In this document: piece by piece, positions 19,072 through 27,393 of the stretch | Layout: every line of letters begins with the position of its first letter | Numbering within the stretch: position 1 is the stretch's first letter | Source of the DNA: an uncultured Hungatella sp. | Lineage (GTDB): Bacteria > Bacillota > Clostridia > Lachnospirales > Lachnospiraceae | DNA: 64,000 bases | Assembly: GCA_947089145.1 (NCBI GenBank) | Contig: CAMUJH010000002.1 | Span: 62,001-126,000 of the forward strand | Direction: 5' to 3' | The notes under the pieces: model-generated | The model's database searches: none | What the model saw: only the letters and a program-made list of their open reading frames with translations | Told to the model about the DNA's origin: nothing | Translations under genes and position numbers: made by a program

Positions 19072-19897
19072 CTATAATTTCGAAGCAGATTCTTTATCTG
19101 TACGGAACTCCTCATAGGTCTTGGCAAAACCGTTGTTGTTATCCCGGCACCATTCCTTATACACTTTATAGACCTTTCCCGTAGTACAGGAATCAGTGAT
19201 CTTTCCGTTTTCACGTCTGCACATACATTGTTCAAAAAGCTGATGACCGTGTCATTCTCCATCTGGTACTTTTTCCTTGCCGCCGATACGCTTCCCGGCT
19301 CGGAAAACCTGTAGCCGTTTGCGATCACTGTCTGCAATGCTTTTACAGCCTTATGGACAATACCGTCCCGTTCGGCATACATCTTATCCAGAAATTTTTT
19401 ATCCTGCTTTTCCGGCGGGATGGCATCGCAGAATTTTTCTGATAATACTCGCTACTCAGTATATTCCGCTGTTTCTTCTCGTCATAAATAATGGGGAGTT
19501 TCTTTGCATCACAGGTTCCAAGGATATGAATGCCGTTACTGCTGGGAGACAGTTCCACATAGGAATTGTGCCTTTTAAGGAGTTTCTGTAACAGCGGGTC
19601 TGCCATATCCTTATGGTCAACATCCAGAAAGCACACGCCCTCCGGCACATTGAACCCAAGCCTGGATGCACCGCACTTCTGCATGGCGGCACAGGCTTCA
19701 TCATAAGCCGCCCATGTGCTCCTATATTTCTCATCCGTACCTGTTGCCCCGCCATAGGCTGAGAAGGGAACTTTGGTGATCTTCCCATTTTTACCCGACA
19801 TATAGTTCCACAAAAGCCATATCTTTTTCTGCTTCAATTCATCTCTGGTAATCCCGTCCACATCCTCACCTCCTCCCGTTTTATCTGCATCTGTCAT
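19072..19897 (-). pseudogene. Broken phage/plasmid (P4-type) DNA primase, N- and C-terminal remnants joined
   Basis: The N-terminal 150 residues (MTDADKTGGGEDVDG...) match the primase-polymerase region of P4-like primases (IWLLWNYM, KVPFSAYGG, GFNVPEGVCFLDVDHKD). After EYYQK the frame shifts and continues as KFLDKMYAERDGIVHKAVKA, typical of the far C-terminus of such proteins, so the central helicase region is missing. A second shift near 19225, at a T run, leads to ENGKITDSCTTGKVYKVYKE and ends at the TAG at 19072-19074. Intact relatives exceed 700 residues. Its ATG overlaps the stop of the small excisionase-like gene. It is non-functional as it stands. Confidence 0.85.
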
Positions 19898-20073
19898 TGA
19901 TCATTTACCGCATTTTTAAACAGCCACTCCCTGTAAGCCTCAACCGGGATCAGTATCCTTGTCCCGACCCTTATAATCGGAAAACCGGGCATTTTGACCT
20001 GTTCATGTGCTTTCGGTAGACTGATTCCCATTTGTGCCGATAATTCCTGTACACTCATTGTGATCTTCTCCAT
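19894..20073 (-). CDS. Excisionase/AlpA-like small DNA-binding protein
   Basis: 59-residue reading frame MEKITMSVQELSAQMGISLP..., with a helix-turn-helix (SVQELSAQMGISLPKAHEQV) followed by GFPIIRVGTRILIPVEAYREWL, the pattern of excisionase/MerR-like proteins of integrated elements. The Met at codon 6 may be the true start because GGAG lies 9 bases before it. The stop overlaps the primase ATG (ATGA), the usual order in conjugative or phage-like islands. With the primase broken and no integrase in view, its original job is probably lost. Confidence 0.75.
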   Translation of the reverse strand: MEKITMSVQELSAQMGISLPKAHEQVKMPGFPIIRVGTRILIPVEAYREWLFKNAVNDQ

Positions 20074-20135
20074 AAAAATTCTTCCGTTTCCGTATTAGGT
20101 GCATAACAGATTTTGAATAATTTATCTGTTCTCTA

Positions 20136-20164
20136 TTGTTTTCAAGGGTATTTTTCGATATAAT
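20136..20164 (+). promoter_or_regulatory. Promoter of the zinc-finger protein gene at 20231
   Basis: TTGTTT (20136-20141), 17-base spacer, TATAAT (20159-20164), 66 bases before the ATG. Confidence 0.7.
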
Positions 20165-20213
20165 GTAACCGAAATCTAATTCATGACGCTTACGCTTACG
20201 GTTACTATGTAAC
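20165..20213 (+). promoter_or_regulatory. Operator-like palindromes at the transcription start
   Basis: GTAACCG (20165-20171) is inverted as CGGTTAC (20199-20205), and GTTAC-TAT-GTAAC (20201-20213) forms a second palindrome; between them lies the repeated word CGCTTA. Three GTTAC/GTAAC half-sites directly after a -10 box suggest a repressor site. The regulator is unknown. Confidence 0.45.
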
Positions 20214-20230
20214 AATATGGAGAGAAGGAT

Positions 20231-21334
20231 ATGCCATATAATTGGAACGGGGATTATGTTCCGTCAAAAGCGGACAGATCCACAGATATTCTGAGGCAAA
20301 AGGAAATAGGCGGTGTGGGGCAGCTCATCTACCACCCTTTCCGATATAAAGACTATATGCTTGCCATTGACAACGAGGAATACTGTGCTTTTCCGGTATG
20401 CAGGCCCGGATATGAACCTGCCTTTCCCACCGATGATTCCCTGTCCGGCAAAGGGCTCCTTGTCAGCCTGTGCAACCTTGCCAGACAGATAGATGACTGG
20501 GGTAACAAAATCCCATATGACCAGCTGATCATCCAGTGGTGCAAGGAAAACATGCATCCCTATCGCATTGATTTTGTATACCGGGAACTTACCGAAGAAG
20601 ATTTTGATATCACGGGATATGATGCAGAACTGGCAGCACGCGACGGCATTTTTTCAATCAATGACTTTATGAAAGATCTGGAAAAGCTGTATACCACCGC
20701 CCTCTATTATGAAGCGCTGGAGGGGGTATGCGTTGCTGATGAAGACGCTGCCTGCAGTTTGTATAAAGAAGGAAAATATTTTGAAGGGTTCCCCTTCTTT
20801 GAAAGTTTCAAGAAGATCCGCAGTATGACGGATATTGACTTGAGTCCGGCTGGCGGAAATCTTGTGAAAGAAACGGCACTCTATGCTGAATCTCAAAAGA
20901 GCCACCCGGAAAAACAGCCGCCGGATTACCAGTTTACAGAAGAGTCTTATGATAATTATGGGGAACTGCTCGACAAGCTAATTGAGCGCATCCCCGATTT
21001 CAATATGCGAGTGAAAGTGAATCCGAAAACAAACCGCATTGAATTTTCGGCGGACGCAGACTCTGTGTTTGATATAGCGTGGTTCACACTTGCGAGAATG
21101 ATCTCGGAAGACCCTGCCCCGGAAAATAAGGGACAGCCCGATGAACGTTCGGAAGGGATCATGATATGCTGCCGCCACTGTGGCGACTTCCTTATAAGAA
21201 GGAATGGCAGGCAGGAATACTGTGATAAACCGGACTGCCAGAAGGCGCGGAATGCTAAAAACCAGCGTGAATTCAGGCGCAGAAAACGCATAGAAAACGC
21301 CCAAAAACAGAAGAAAAATACATCAAAAACATAA
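20231..21334 (+). CDS. Accessory-element protein with C-terminal zinc finger (possibly DUF6076)
   Basis: 367 residues, function unknown. There is no signal peptide or membrane segment. Residues 1-310 are acidic and mixed alpha/beta with no motif I recognise. Residues 312-360 hold CCRHCGDF...EYCDKPDCQKARN, a four-cysteine zinc finger, followed by a very basic tail (FRRRKRIENAQKQKKN) suited to nucleic acid binding. Proteins of this shape occur in clostridial integrated elements and may be the DUF6076 family, recalled from memory and not checked. It has its own promoter and operator-like palindromes and GAGAAGG before the ATG. It lies between the broken primase and the R-M system. Confidence 0.6.
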   Translation: MPYNWNGDYVPSKADRSTDILRQKEIGGVGQLIYHPFRYKDYMLAIDNEEYCAFPVCRPGYEPAFPTDDSLSGKGLLVSLCNLARQIDDWGNKIPYDQLIIQWCKENMHPYRIDFVYRELTEEDFDITGYDAELAARDGIFSINDFMKDLEKLYTTALYYEALEGVCVADEDAACSLYKEGKYFEGFPFFESFKKIRSMTDIDLSPAGGNLVKETALYAESQKSHPEKQPPDYQFTEESYDNYGELLDKLIERIPDFNMRVKVNPKTNRIEFSADADSVFDIAWFTLARMISEDPAPENKGQPDERSEGIMICCRHCGDFLIRRNGRQEYCDKPDCQKARNAKNQREFRRRKRIENAQKQKKNTSKT

Positions 21335-21413
21335 CTTTCATGCGAAACATTTATAAAATATATACTGCTGTGCTTCATTTGATTGTGGTATATTTTATGA
21401 AATGATATGCGAT

Positions 21414-21485
21414 ACCGCCGTTGCTGTCGGGATAAGCATCCCCCTGCGCTAATTCGCGGAAATTTGCGTGTGAGGGGGCGGCGGT
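21414..21485. repeat. Nested inverted repeat between the zinc-finger gene and the methylase
   Basis: ACCGCCG (21414-21420) pairs with CGGCGGT (21479-21485), and inside it CCCCC (21440-21444) pairs with GGGGG (21474-21478) around a TGCGC...GCG core. It is GC-rich in an AT-rich gap of 248 bases. It is not followed by a T run, so it is not a simple terminator. It could be an oriT-like or single-strand origin hairpin, or a structured RNA. Confidence 0.5.
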
Positions 21486-21582
21486 CATTAGGATAAAAAG
21501 TTACAGAGATAATACTCCCCCACGGGTATTAAAACCCTTCAAATAATCAAATCATTTATAGCCTTACGAGAGGAATGCATAT

Positions 21583-23238
21583 ATGAGATACAAAAACGAA
21601 TCAAAGGAAAAATCAAATGGCGTAATCTATACCCCTATTGAAATGGCAGATTTTCTTGCTTCAGAAATGATAAAGTATGGTCAATTCGATTTGAAAAAAG
21701 CCAAAGAGGTTAATATTCTCGACCCAGCCATAGGAGAAGGAGAATTAATTCTCTCAATGGTATCAAAAATACTAGAAATTAACACAGAAATTCTTATCAA
21801 TATTGATGGCTACGAAACTGATACAGCCGTGGCTACTAAAACTGAACTTTTTATAAAGCAGCAATTTCCTTTTGCTAATGTTTCAATTATTGCAAAAGAT
21901 TTTCTTGAGTCAATTGATAATATAGATAAAAAGTATAATTATATAATTGCCAACCCTCCTTATATACGAACACAAATAATGGGGGCTGACAAAGCTCAAG
22001 AAATTTCCAACAAGATGAATTTGTCAGGGAGAATTGATATATATTATGCTTTTCTTCTCTATATGAAAAAAATATTATCCGCTGATGGGATCTCCGGTTA
22101 TATTACTTCAAACAAATTTTTTACAATCAAATCAGGCTCCTCTGTTAGAGATTTTATGATTGATAATTATAAAATTCATTCCATAGTGGATTTGGGGGAC
22201 ACAAAATTATTCAATGCGTCTGTTTTACCATGCATTATTATTTTTTCAAACGGGCGTACTACAACCCCCCAAAAAGTCAATTTTACTTCAATATATGAAA
22301 GCAAGGATAGCGTTTCACCCTTCTCACCAATAGTTTCAATTTTTGATGGCATAAGTAAAGAAGGTCGATATAGCCTAGAAGACGGTAGAATTTTTGACTA
22401 TTGTCAAGGACACCTTCATGATGTTTCAAAAGGTGCATTATGGGTAATCGCATCCAATGAAAGGAAAAAATGGCTAACAACTGTCGAGTCAAATACTTGG
22501 CTTCATCTTTCCGACCTTGGAAAAATAAGAGTTGGTATAAAAACAACAGCCGACAACGTATTTATAGGAGATGATTGGACTGGTGAAAAAGCAAACATTG
22601 AATTACTCCGTCCGCTCATAACACACAGAGACGCCGGACAAATTGTTGCTAAAAGAAAGACCACTTGGAAAGTACTATATACTCATACTACCGTAAATGG
22701 GAAAAAAATGGCATATAATATAGAAGATTATCCAGAAAGCAAATCCTATTTAGAACAACATTATGAACAGCTAGCCGGAAGAAATTATGTAATTAAGGCA
22801 AACCGAAATTGGTACGAAATATGGGTTCCTCAAAATCCAGACTCATGGAAAAACAGAAAAATCGTTTTCCGCGACATATCCGAAAAACCAGAGTTTTGGT
22901 TAGACGAAACTGGTGCTATTGTTAATGGGGACTGTTATTGGATTGATATAGATTCTTCTGTTTTTGAAGATACTATATATTTAGCACTTGCTGTCGTTAA
23001 TAGCTCCTTTATCGAAAAATATTATGATGCCAAATTCAATACAAAGCTCTATTCCGGAAAGAGACGTTACATGACTCAATATGTTGAGCAGTTTCCAATT
23101 CCTAATCCAAATACTGATGAAGCTAGAGAAGCCATCGACCTCGTTAAAAAAATAATAGCGGGATGCTCTGAAACTGAAACAACCCGCTATATGAACAGTA
23201 TTAACAAATTAACTGAGCAAATGTTTATAACAGCCTAG
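21583..23238 (+). CDS. Type II restriction-modification DNA adenine methyltransferase (Eco57I/TaqI-like)
   Basis: N6-adenine methyltransferase of the gamma class, 551 residues. The AdoMet-binding motif I is DPAIGEGE (47-54) and the catalytic motif IV is NPPY (124-127), in the I-before-IV order. Residues about 300-530 resemble a TaqI-type target recognition domain, ending with the common GKRRYMTQYVEQFPIP segment. The coding sequence is visibly more AT-rich than the flanking chromosome, a sign of transfer. It converges on the restriction endonuclease gene across a shared hairpin. The recognition sequence cannot be read from the protein. AGAGG stands 9 bases before the ATG. Confidence 0.92.
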   Translation: MRYKNESKEKSNGVIYTPIEMADFLASEMIKYGQFDLKKAKEVNILDPAIGEGELILSMVSKILEINTEILINIDGYETDTAVATKTELFIKQQFPFANVSIIAKDFLESIDNIDKKYNYIIANPPYIRTQIMGADKAQEISNKMNLSGRIDIYYAFLLYMKKILSADGISGYITSNKFFTIKSGSSVRDFMIDNYKIHSIVDLGDTKLFNASVLPCIIIFSNGRTTTPQKVNFTSIYESKDSVSPFSPIVSIFDGISKEGRYSLEDGRIFDYCQGHLHDVSKGALWVIASNERKKWLTTVESNTWLHLSDLGKIRVGIKTTADNVFIGDDWTGEKANIELLRPLITHRDAGQIVAKRKTTWKVLYTHTTVNGKKMAYNIEDYPESKSYLEQHYEQLAGRNYVIKANRNWYEIWVPQNPDSWKNRKIVFRDISEKPEFWLDETGAIVNGDCYWIDIDSSVFEDTIYLALAVVNSSFIEKYYDAKFNTKLYSGKRRYMTQYVEQFPIPNPNTDEAREAIDLVKKIIAGCSETETTRYMNSINKLTEQMFITA

Positions 23239-23288
23239 AGCATTGCCTAAATAACAGCGAATACAGCACCTGCTATTTAGGCAACGCT
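23239..23288. terminator. Bidirectional hairpin between methylase and endonuclease genes
   Basis: AGC-A-TTGCCTAAATA-A-CAG is matched by CTG-C-TATTTAGGCAA-C-GCT (23239-23258 with 23271-23288) with symmetric mismatches and a short loop. It lies exactly between two convergent stop codons. There is no long T run, so it may slow transcripts from both sides rather than act as a classic terminator. Confidence 0.65.
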
Positions 23289-23295
23289 GTACTAG

Positions 23296-24312
23296 TTAAT
23301 CAAAAAAATCGCTCGGAAGGGGCAACTGCAATTTTGCATTTGTCCCTCTTCCTTTAAACAAAGGAAATGCTTCTGTAAAATCTCTTCCATTAACTAAATA
23401 CAAATATTTCAGAAGAATCTTATCGTGATTAACTTCACCCTCAAAAACAACATATCTAATATCTTCGCTTTTAAATGTTGTTCCCGAAACCACAACAACA
23501 TCTGCCCCATCTTCTGGTGAGTGTAACCCTAGATCAATTGTTGGTGATGTCTGTAACTTTATTTCAATTAACTGATTTACCAAATCAGGATATGAACCAT
23601 CATCCTCATATTTCGAATATCCTAAATGTTCACAAATCATCTTATGTAATTCAGCGCCACGATTTCGTTCCTGAACTGCATCAAGATAATTTATTGATTT
23701 TCCTACCATTGGCAGCAATTTTGCATACACCGAAGCAATTCTTAATAATTGATTCCTTTTAGGCATACTATTGGGATCAACATCAACCAATACACTTTCG
23801 TCATCTGTTGCCCACTTATCAATTCTCGAAGTGTCATTTTTTGAAAATAACATTGATGCGTTTCTTGTAATCATCGTTGCCTGATACTTTTGTGTTAGTG
23901 TTCCCGTCCTATCGTATTTTATTAGTTCCGCTCCTGTAATAACCTTAACACGACTAATAACCTTTTCCTCATTAACTCTTAAAAAAACATATCTTCTCTC
24001 TGGGTCAACTGGCTCATTCCATATTTGAACATTCAAAGTTTCTTGAATATATGTATCAAAATTCTGCCCTATAAAACGTGGCTGTGTTTTCTTAAATGAT
24101 GGCGGTACCGGATACCCCAAAACTTTACATATTTCACTCTTAACAACTTTCGAACGGGTTCTAAGGGCTAATCCGGCAACAGAGAAACCTCTCATCCCAT
24201 TATCAAGAATACTTTCCAGTTCATTCATTGGAATATACAAATCCTTATCATCTTTACTTATAAAATCATAAATTGTAAGACCCGATTTTTTTATGTTTCC
24301 TATATAGTTCAT
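23296..24312 (-). CDS. Predicted type II restriction endonuclease (PD-(D/E)xK)
   Basis: 338 residues with no close named family that I recognise. The segment YPDLVNQLIEIKLQ gives P-D243, E250 and K252, a PD-x6-ExK active site of the restriction endonuclease superfamily; ERNRGAELHKMICEHLGY before it is a plausible helix of that fold. Context is decisive: it is convergent with a type II methylase and follows a controller-type HTH gene by 12 bases. GAGGAGG stands 7 bases before the ATG. It appears intact, so the host should be protected by the neighbouring methylase. Cut site and subtype are unknown. Confidence 0.8.
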   Translation of the reverse strand: MNYIGNIKKSGLTIYDFISKDDKDLYIPMNELESILDNGMRGFSVAGLALRTRSKVVKSEICKVLGYPVPPSFKKTQPRFIGQNFDTYIQETLNVQIWNEPVDPERRYVFLRVNEEKVISRVKVITGAELIKYDRTGTLTQKYQATMITRNASMLFSKNDTSRIDKWATDDESVLVDVDPNSMPKRNQLLRIASVYAKLLPMVGKSINYLDAVQERNRGAELHKMICEHLGYSKYEDDGSYPDLVNQLIEIKLQTSPTIDLGLHSPEDGADVVVVSGTTFKSEDIRYVVFEGEVNHDKILLKYLYLVNGRDFTEAFPLFKGRGTNAKLQLPLPSDFFD

Positions 24313-24324
24313 TCCACTACCTCC

Positions 24325-24543
24325 TCATTTGCTATAATTTTCTGCAACGACAAAAAGAGCCGAAACCGACAACCCAAATCCCTCTGCAATCTTGCAAATA
24401 TTCTGAAGAGAAATATTTCTTTTTCCGGCTTCCACAGACGCATAATACGTTCGATCCATGCAAATGGATGATGCAAATTTCTCTTGACTTAACCCTGTTT
24501 CTTCTCGCAATTTTTTTATTGCCATTCCAAATTCCTTCTGCAT
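24325..24543 (-). CDS. Controller (C) protein-like Xre-family regulator of the R-M system
   Basis: 72-residue single-domain HTH protein (LREETGLSQEKFASSICMDR...YYASVEAGKRNISL), the size and shape of C proteins that time restriction enzyme expression. An ATG eight codons upstream is in frame, but it overlaps the TATAAT box of the gene's promoter and so cannot be in the transcript; the start is therefore 24543, with GGAGG 11 bases before it. It sits directly upstream of the endonuclease, and the two are probably co-transcribed. Confidence 0.85.
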   Translation of the reverse strand: MQKEFGMAIKKLREETGLSQEKFASSICMDRTYYASVEAGKRNISLQNICKIAEGFGLSVSALFVVAENYSK

Positions 24544-24565
24544 TTCAACAAATACCTCCAAAAAC

Positions 24566-24594
24566 ATTATATTTTAGCCGTGATTTTGAGGCAA
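24566..24594 (-). promoter_or_regulatory. Promoter of the controller-endonuclease operon
   Basis: TTGCCT (24589-24594), 17-base spacer, TATAAT (24566-24571). The predicted transcript begins only a few bases before the ribosome site, which is typical of C-protein operons. A clear C-box could not be identified by eye. Confidence 0.7.
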
Positions 24595-24598
24595 CGGA

Positions 24599-24883
24599 TT
24601 ATAAGTCACAATACGACATACTAAAAAGCCACAATCCCAGTAGTCTTGCTACAAACGATTGTGGTTTGAATTTCAAATTCGGATACTCCTCTTGCAGCAT
24701 CTTAGAGGATCTTCCTTTTAAATACTGCATAATCTCACTTGGCGAAAGATTCGTCGGGCATGACAGCATCATATGTACATGATCCGGCTGAATGCTTCCT
24801 TCCAATATTTTTATCCCATGGGCATCACAGCCCTGCCTTAACAATTCACGTAGCCTAAAGGCTACCTCTCTTCCCAACACCCG
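24599..24883 (-). pseudogene. IS200/IS605-family transposase TnpA remnant
   Basis: VLGREVAFRLRELLRQGC followed by HGIKILEGSIQPDHVHMMLS and SPSEIMQYLKGRSSKMLQ is unmistakable IS200 TnpA (HUH-type, HVH metal site present). The first 30 or so residues are missing, and after PNLK the frame degenerates; pieces of the expected C-terminus (FLVCRIV) appear in another frame. The catalytic tyrosine region is lost. An inverted repeat at 24892-24907 (CACACCA/TGGTGTG) just before it may be a leftover of the element end. Confidence 0.85.
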
Positions 24884-25026
24884 AGTTCAGCACACCAACT
24901 GGTGTGGGAAGTTTGAGTATGCCAATATAAATTTTTCCGCCCTGTGCATTGGCAAATCCGCATATCCATTTCAGATATTCATCCCGCCATGATTCTTTCC
25001 ATTCAATATTCTGGCTTTCTGCCATG
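24856..25026 (-). pseudogene. AlbA_2 (Schlafen-like) protein, N-terminal remnant truncated by the IS fragment
   Basis: An open frame of 56 codons starting MAESQNIEWKESWRDEYLKW, followed by ICGFANAQGGKIYIGI, is the conserved start of AlbA_2 divergent-AAA (Schlafen-like) proteins, which are normally over 400 residues. The match stops after IYIGI; the rest is read through into the transposase remnant in a different frame to a TAG at 24856. GGAGG is 7 bases before the ATG. The original gene was cut by insertion and deletion around 24915. Confidence 0.75.
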
Positions 25027-25144
25027 AGCGCACCTCCAAGTCAAATTGGGCAGACGGTATCTGCTTAATTCATATCATATCAAAATCCTCTACAAAATAC
25101 CATACAAGATACTCTCATGGCAGACAAAAGAAGTTTTACATCCT

Positions 25145-26422
25145 CTAAGCAAGAGCCTGCTCAATATCCGCAATAATATCGTCAGCGGCCTCGATTCCCA
25201 CGCTGAACCGAATCAAGGCCGGATCAACCCCTGCCTCCACCAGCTGTTCATCGCTTAACTGTCTGTGGGTATGGCTGGCCGGATGGAGCACTGAAGTCCT
25301 GGCATCCGCCACATGGGTCACAATGGCTGCCAGCTTCAGCTTATCCATAAATTCCGCTGCCGCCGCTCTGCCGCCTTTTAAGCCGAAGGAGATCACCCCG
25401 CAGGTTCCGTTTGGCATATATTTCATAGCCAGGTCATAGTATTTGTCTCCTTCCAGTCCCGGATACTTAACCCACGCCACATCCTCCCTGGATTTTAAGT
25501 ATTTTGCCACCTTCAGCGCGTTCTCACAGTGCCTGGGCATCCTCAGATGCAGCGTCTCCAGGCCTACGTTCAGAAGAAACGCGTTCTGAGGCGACTGGAT
25601 GGAACCCATATCCCGCATCAGCTGGGCCGTGGCTTTGGTAATGTACGCTCCCTTTCCAAACTTTTCCGTGTAAATGACTCCATGGTAAGAGTCATCCGGC
25701 GTTGTCAGGCCGGGAAACTTCTCCTTATGGGCCTCCCAGTCAAAATTCCCGCTGTCAACAATGCAGCCGCCTACAGCCATGGCATGTCCGTCCATATATT
25801 TCGTCGTGGAGTGGGTAACAATGTCAGCCCCCCATTCAAAGGGCCGGCAGTTAACAGGCGTGGCAAAGGTATTGTCCACAATAAACGGCACTCCGTGCCT
25901 GTGGGCCAGATCCGCAAATTTCTCCAGATCCAATACTACCAGGGCCGGGTTTGCAATGGTTTCCCCGAATACCGCTTTCGTGTTATCCCTAAACGCCTTC
26001 TCCAGCTCTTCTTTCGGCGCATCCGGATCGACCAGGGTGCACTCGATCCCAAACCGTTTTAATGTTACCGTAAACAGGTTGGAAGTCCCACCGTAAATGG
26101 TAGCCGCACTGACAATGTGATCCCCGGCGGAGCAGATATTTAAAACTGCGTACATGTTGGCCGCCTGCCCGGAAGAGGTCAGCATGGCGGCCGCTCCGCC
26201 TTCCAGCCTGCAGATCTTATCCGCCACCGCGTCATTGGTAGGGTTGGCCAGCCTGGTGTAAAAATATCCGTCCTCCTCCAAATCAAACAGGCGCCCCATC
26301 TGCTGGCTGGTTTCATATTTAAAAGTGGTGCTCTGATATACAGGCAGCACCCTGGGCTCCCCGTTTTTCGGCTGCCATCCTCCCTGAATACAGATTGTGT
26401 CAAGCGATTGTTTCCGGCTCAT
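25145..26422 (-). CDS. metY: O-acetylhomoserine sulfhydrylase (aminocarboxypropyltransferase)
   Basis: PLP-dependent enzyme of the Cys/Met metabolism family that makes homocysteine from O-acetylhomoserine and sulfide, the direct sulfhydrylation route to methionine. At 425 residues it has the length of MetY rather than MetB/MetC (about 380). The PLP lysine lies in HSTTKYMDGHA, and the family SYHGVIYTEKFGKGAYITK segment is present. GAGGAGG is 7 bases before the ATG. It is monocistronic, between the accessory island and its own promoter. No S-box riboswitch was seen upstream. Confidence 0.95.
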   Translation of the reverse strand: MSRKQSLDTICIQGGWQPKNGEPRVLPVYQSTTFKYETSQQMGRLFDLEEDGYFYTRLANPTNDAVADKICRLEGGAAAMLTSSGQAANMYAVLNICSAGDHIVSAATIYGGTSNLFTVTLKRFGIECTLVDPDAPKEELEKAFRDNTKAVFGETIANPALVVLDLEKFADLAHRHGVPFIVDNTFATPVNCRPFEWGADIVTHSTTKYMDGHAMAVGGCIVDSGNFDWEAHKEKFPGLTTPDDSYHGVIYTEKFGKGAYITKATAQLMRDMGSIQSPQNAFLLNVGLETLHLRMPRHCENALKVAKYLKSREDVAWVKYPGLEGDKYYDLAMKYMPNGTCGVISFGLKGGRAAAAEFMDKLKLAAIVTHVADARTSVLHPASHTHRQLSDEQLVEAGVDPALIRFSVGIEAADDIIADIEQALA

Positions 26423-26463
26423 ATGTTATCCTCCTCGCATCTAACCTTTTTTCGTTTCCCTAC

Positions 26464-26492
26464 ATTGTACACAACGGGCCGTGAAAAATCAA
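26464..26492 (-). promoter_or_regulatory. Promoter of metY
   Basis: TTGATT (26487-26492), 17-base spacer, TACAAT (26464-26469), about 40 bases before the start codon, leaving too short a leader for a riboswitch. Confidence 0.8.
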
Positions 26493-26507
26493 TAAAAATC
26501 TTTCCGT

Positions 26508-26543
26508 CTAAAAAAGTCCGGAAAACCCCTGATTCCGGACTTT
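26508..26543 (-). terminator. Intrinsic terminator after the LytTR regulator gene
   Basis: AAGTCCGG (26535-26542 on the minus strand) and CCGGACTT (26514-26521) form an 8-base stem with a 13-base loop, followed by TTTTTT on the minus strand. Confidence 0.85.
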
Positions 26544-26670
26544 CGGCCTTGGCAGAGAATATGGAAAAGAGGGAATTTCCATATCCTTTTTATCCTGCGC
26601 AATGCCTGAACCTATCATAGCACAAAAATTTCCTTCTATTCGTCCAATGTCAAATTCCGTCCCATGCCAG

Positions 26671-27393
26671 TCAAATTCTGCCGTCAAAAAGTTTCTTTAA
26701 GCGCATTACTGCTGACCTGCGAAAAGTCCTGCTGATGGAAAAATATCCCTTCTCCCCCCTTAAGTAAACCCGATCCGCCTTAAACTCTGCAATAAAGTCT
26801 TTATTAACAATATAAGATTGATGGATCTGAACGAATTGTTTCGGAAGCCCTCTTTCAAGGATATCTGACAGCTTTCCGTAGAATTCGCTGTTTTCATTGA
26901 TCATATGAATCTCCACTTTTCTCCCGCAGCTCTGAAAATAGAGGATTTCCCCGTAGGGAACCTGATAATATACATTGTTTTTCTGAAAGAGAAATTGCTG
27001 TCCGCAGCAAAACCCCAGTCTTCTGGCATAATCCACAATGTAGAATACCCGTTTTCTGCGAAAGGGCTTTCGCAGAAATTTCATAGGGCGGTTCTCCATA
27101 ACTGCTTCTGCATCCCTGAGCCCGTAGGACATATAGACAAGTTCCACCTCTTCATTGTTCAGCTGCGTGCGTATTTCTTCTCCCAGCCTGATTCCATCCA
27201 TTTCAAGCATAAGGACATCCAGGAAAATCAGGTCATACCGCTTTCCAAGACTCATCTCCCTGTACAGCGAAATCCCGTCATAAAACAATTCCCACTCCAT
27301 GGCAACCTTTTTCTCCTGGCAGTAAACATCCAGCAGTTCCCCCAGCTCATGGCAGTCCTCTTTGTTATCGTCGCAGATAGCTATTGACCACAT
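26671..27393 (-). CDS. LytTR-family response regulator (AgrA/VirR type), orphan
   Basis: 240 residues. The N-terminal receiver domain (1-125) has the acidic pocket CDDN (8-9) and phospho-acceptor D59 in LIFLDV, with KPF as the conserved lysine region. The C-terminal LytTR DNA-binding domain (about 140-238) shows ILYFQSCGRKVEIHM and FVQIHQSYIVN. No histidine kinase is nearby. AAGGA lies 9 bases before the ATG at 27393; an earlier in-frame Met adds 21 residues before the receiver and is disfavoured. It probably regulates genes elsewhere. Confidence 0.9.
   Translation of the reverse strand: MWSIAICDDNKEDCHELGELLDVYCQEKKVAMEWELFYDGISLYREMSLGKRYDLIFLDVLMLEMDGIRLGEEIRTQLNNEEVELVYMSYGLRDAEAVMENRPMKFLRKPFRRKRVFYIVDYARRLGFCCGQQFLFQKNNVYYQVPYGEILYFQSCGRKVEIHMINENSEFYGKLSDILERGLPKQFVQIHQSYIVNKDFIAEFKADRVYLRGEKGYFSISRTFRRSAVMRLKKLFDGRI

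Noticed and set aside
19034-25144. Direct-repeat attachment sites flanking the accessory island
   Set aside because: I compared the edges by eye and found no convincing shared repeat; the boundaries remain uncertain.
26423-26670. Possible SAM riboswitch before metY
   Set aside because: The promoter at 26464 leaves about 40 bases of leader, and no S-box motifs are present.
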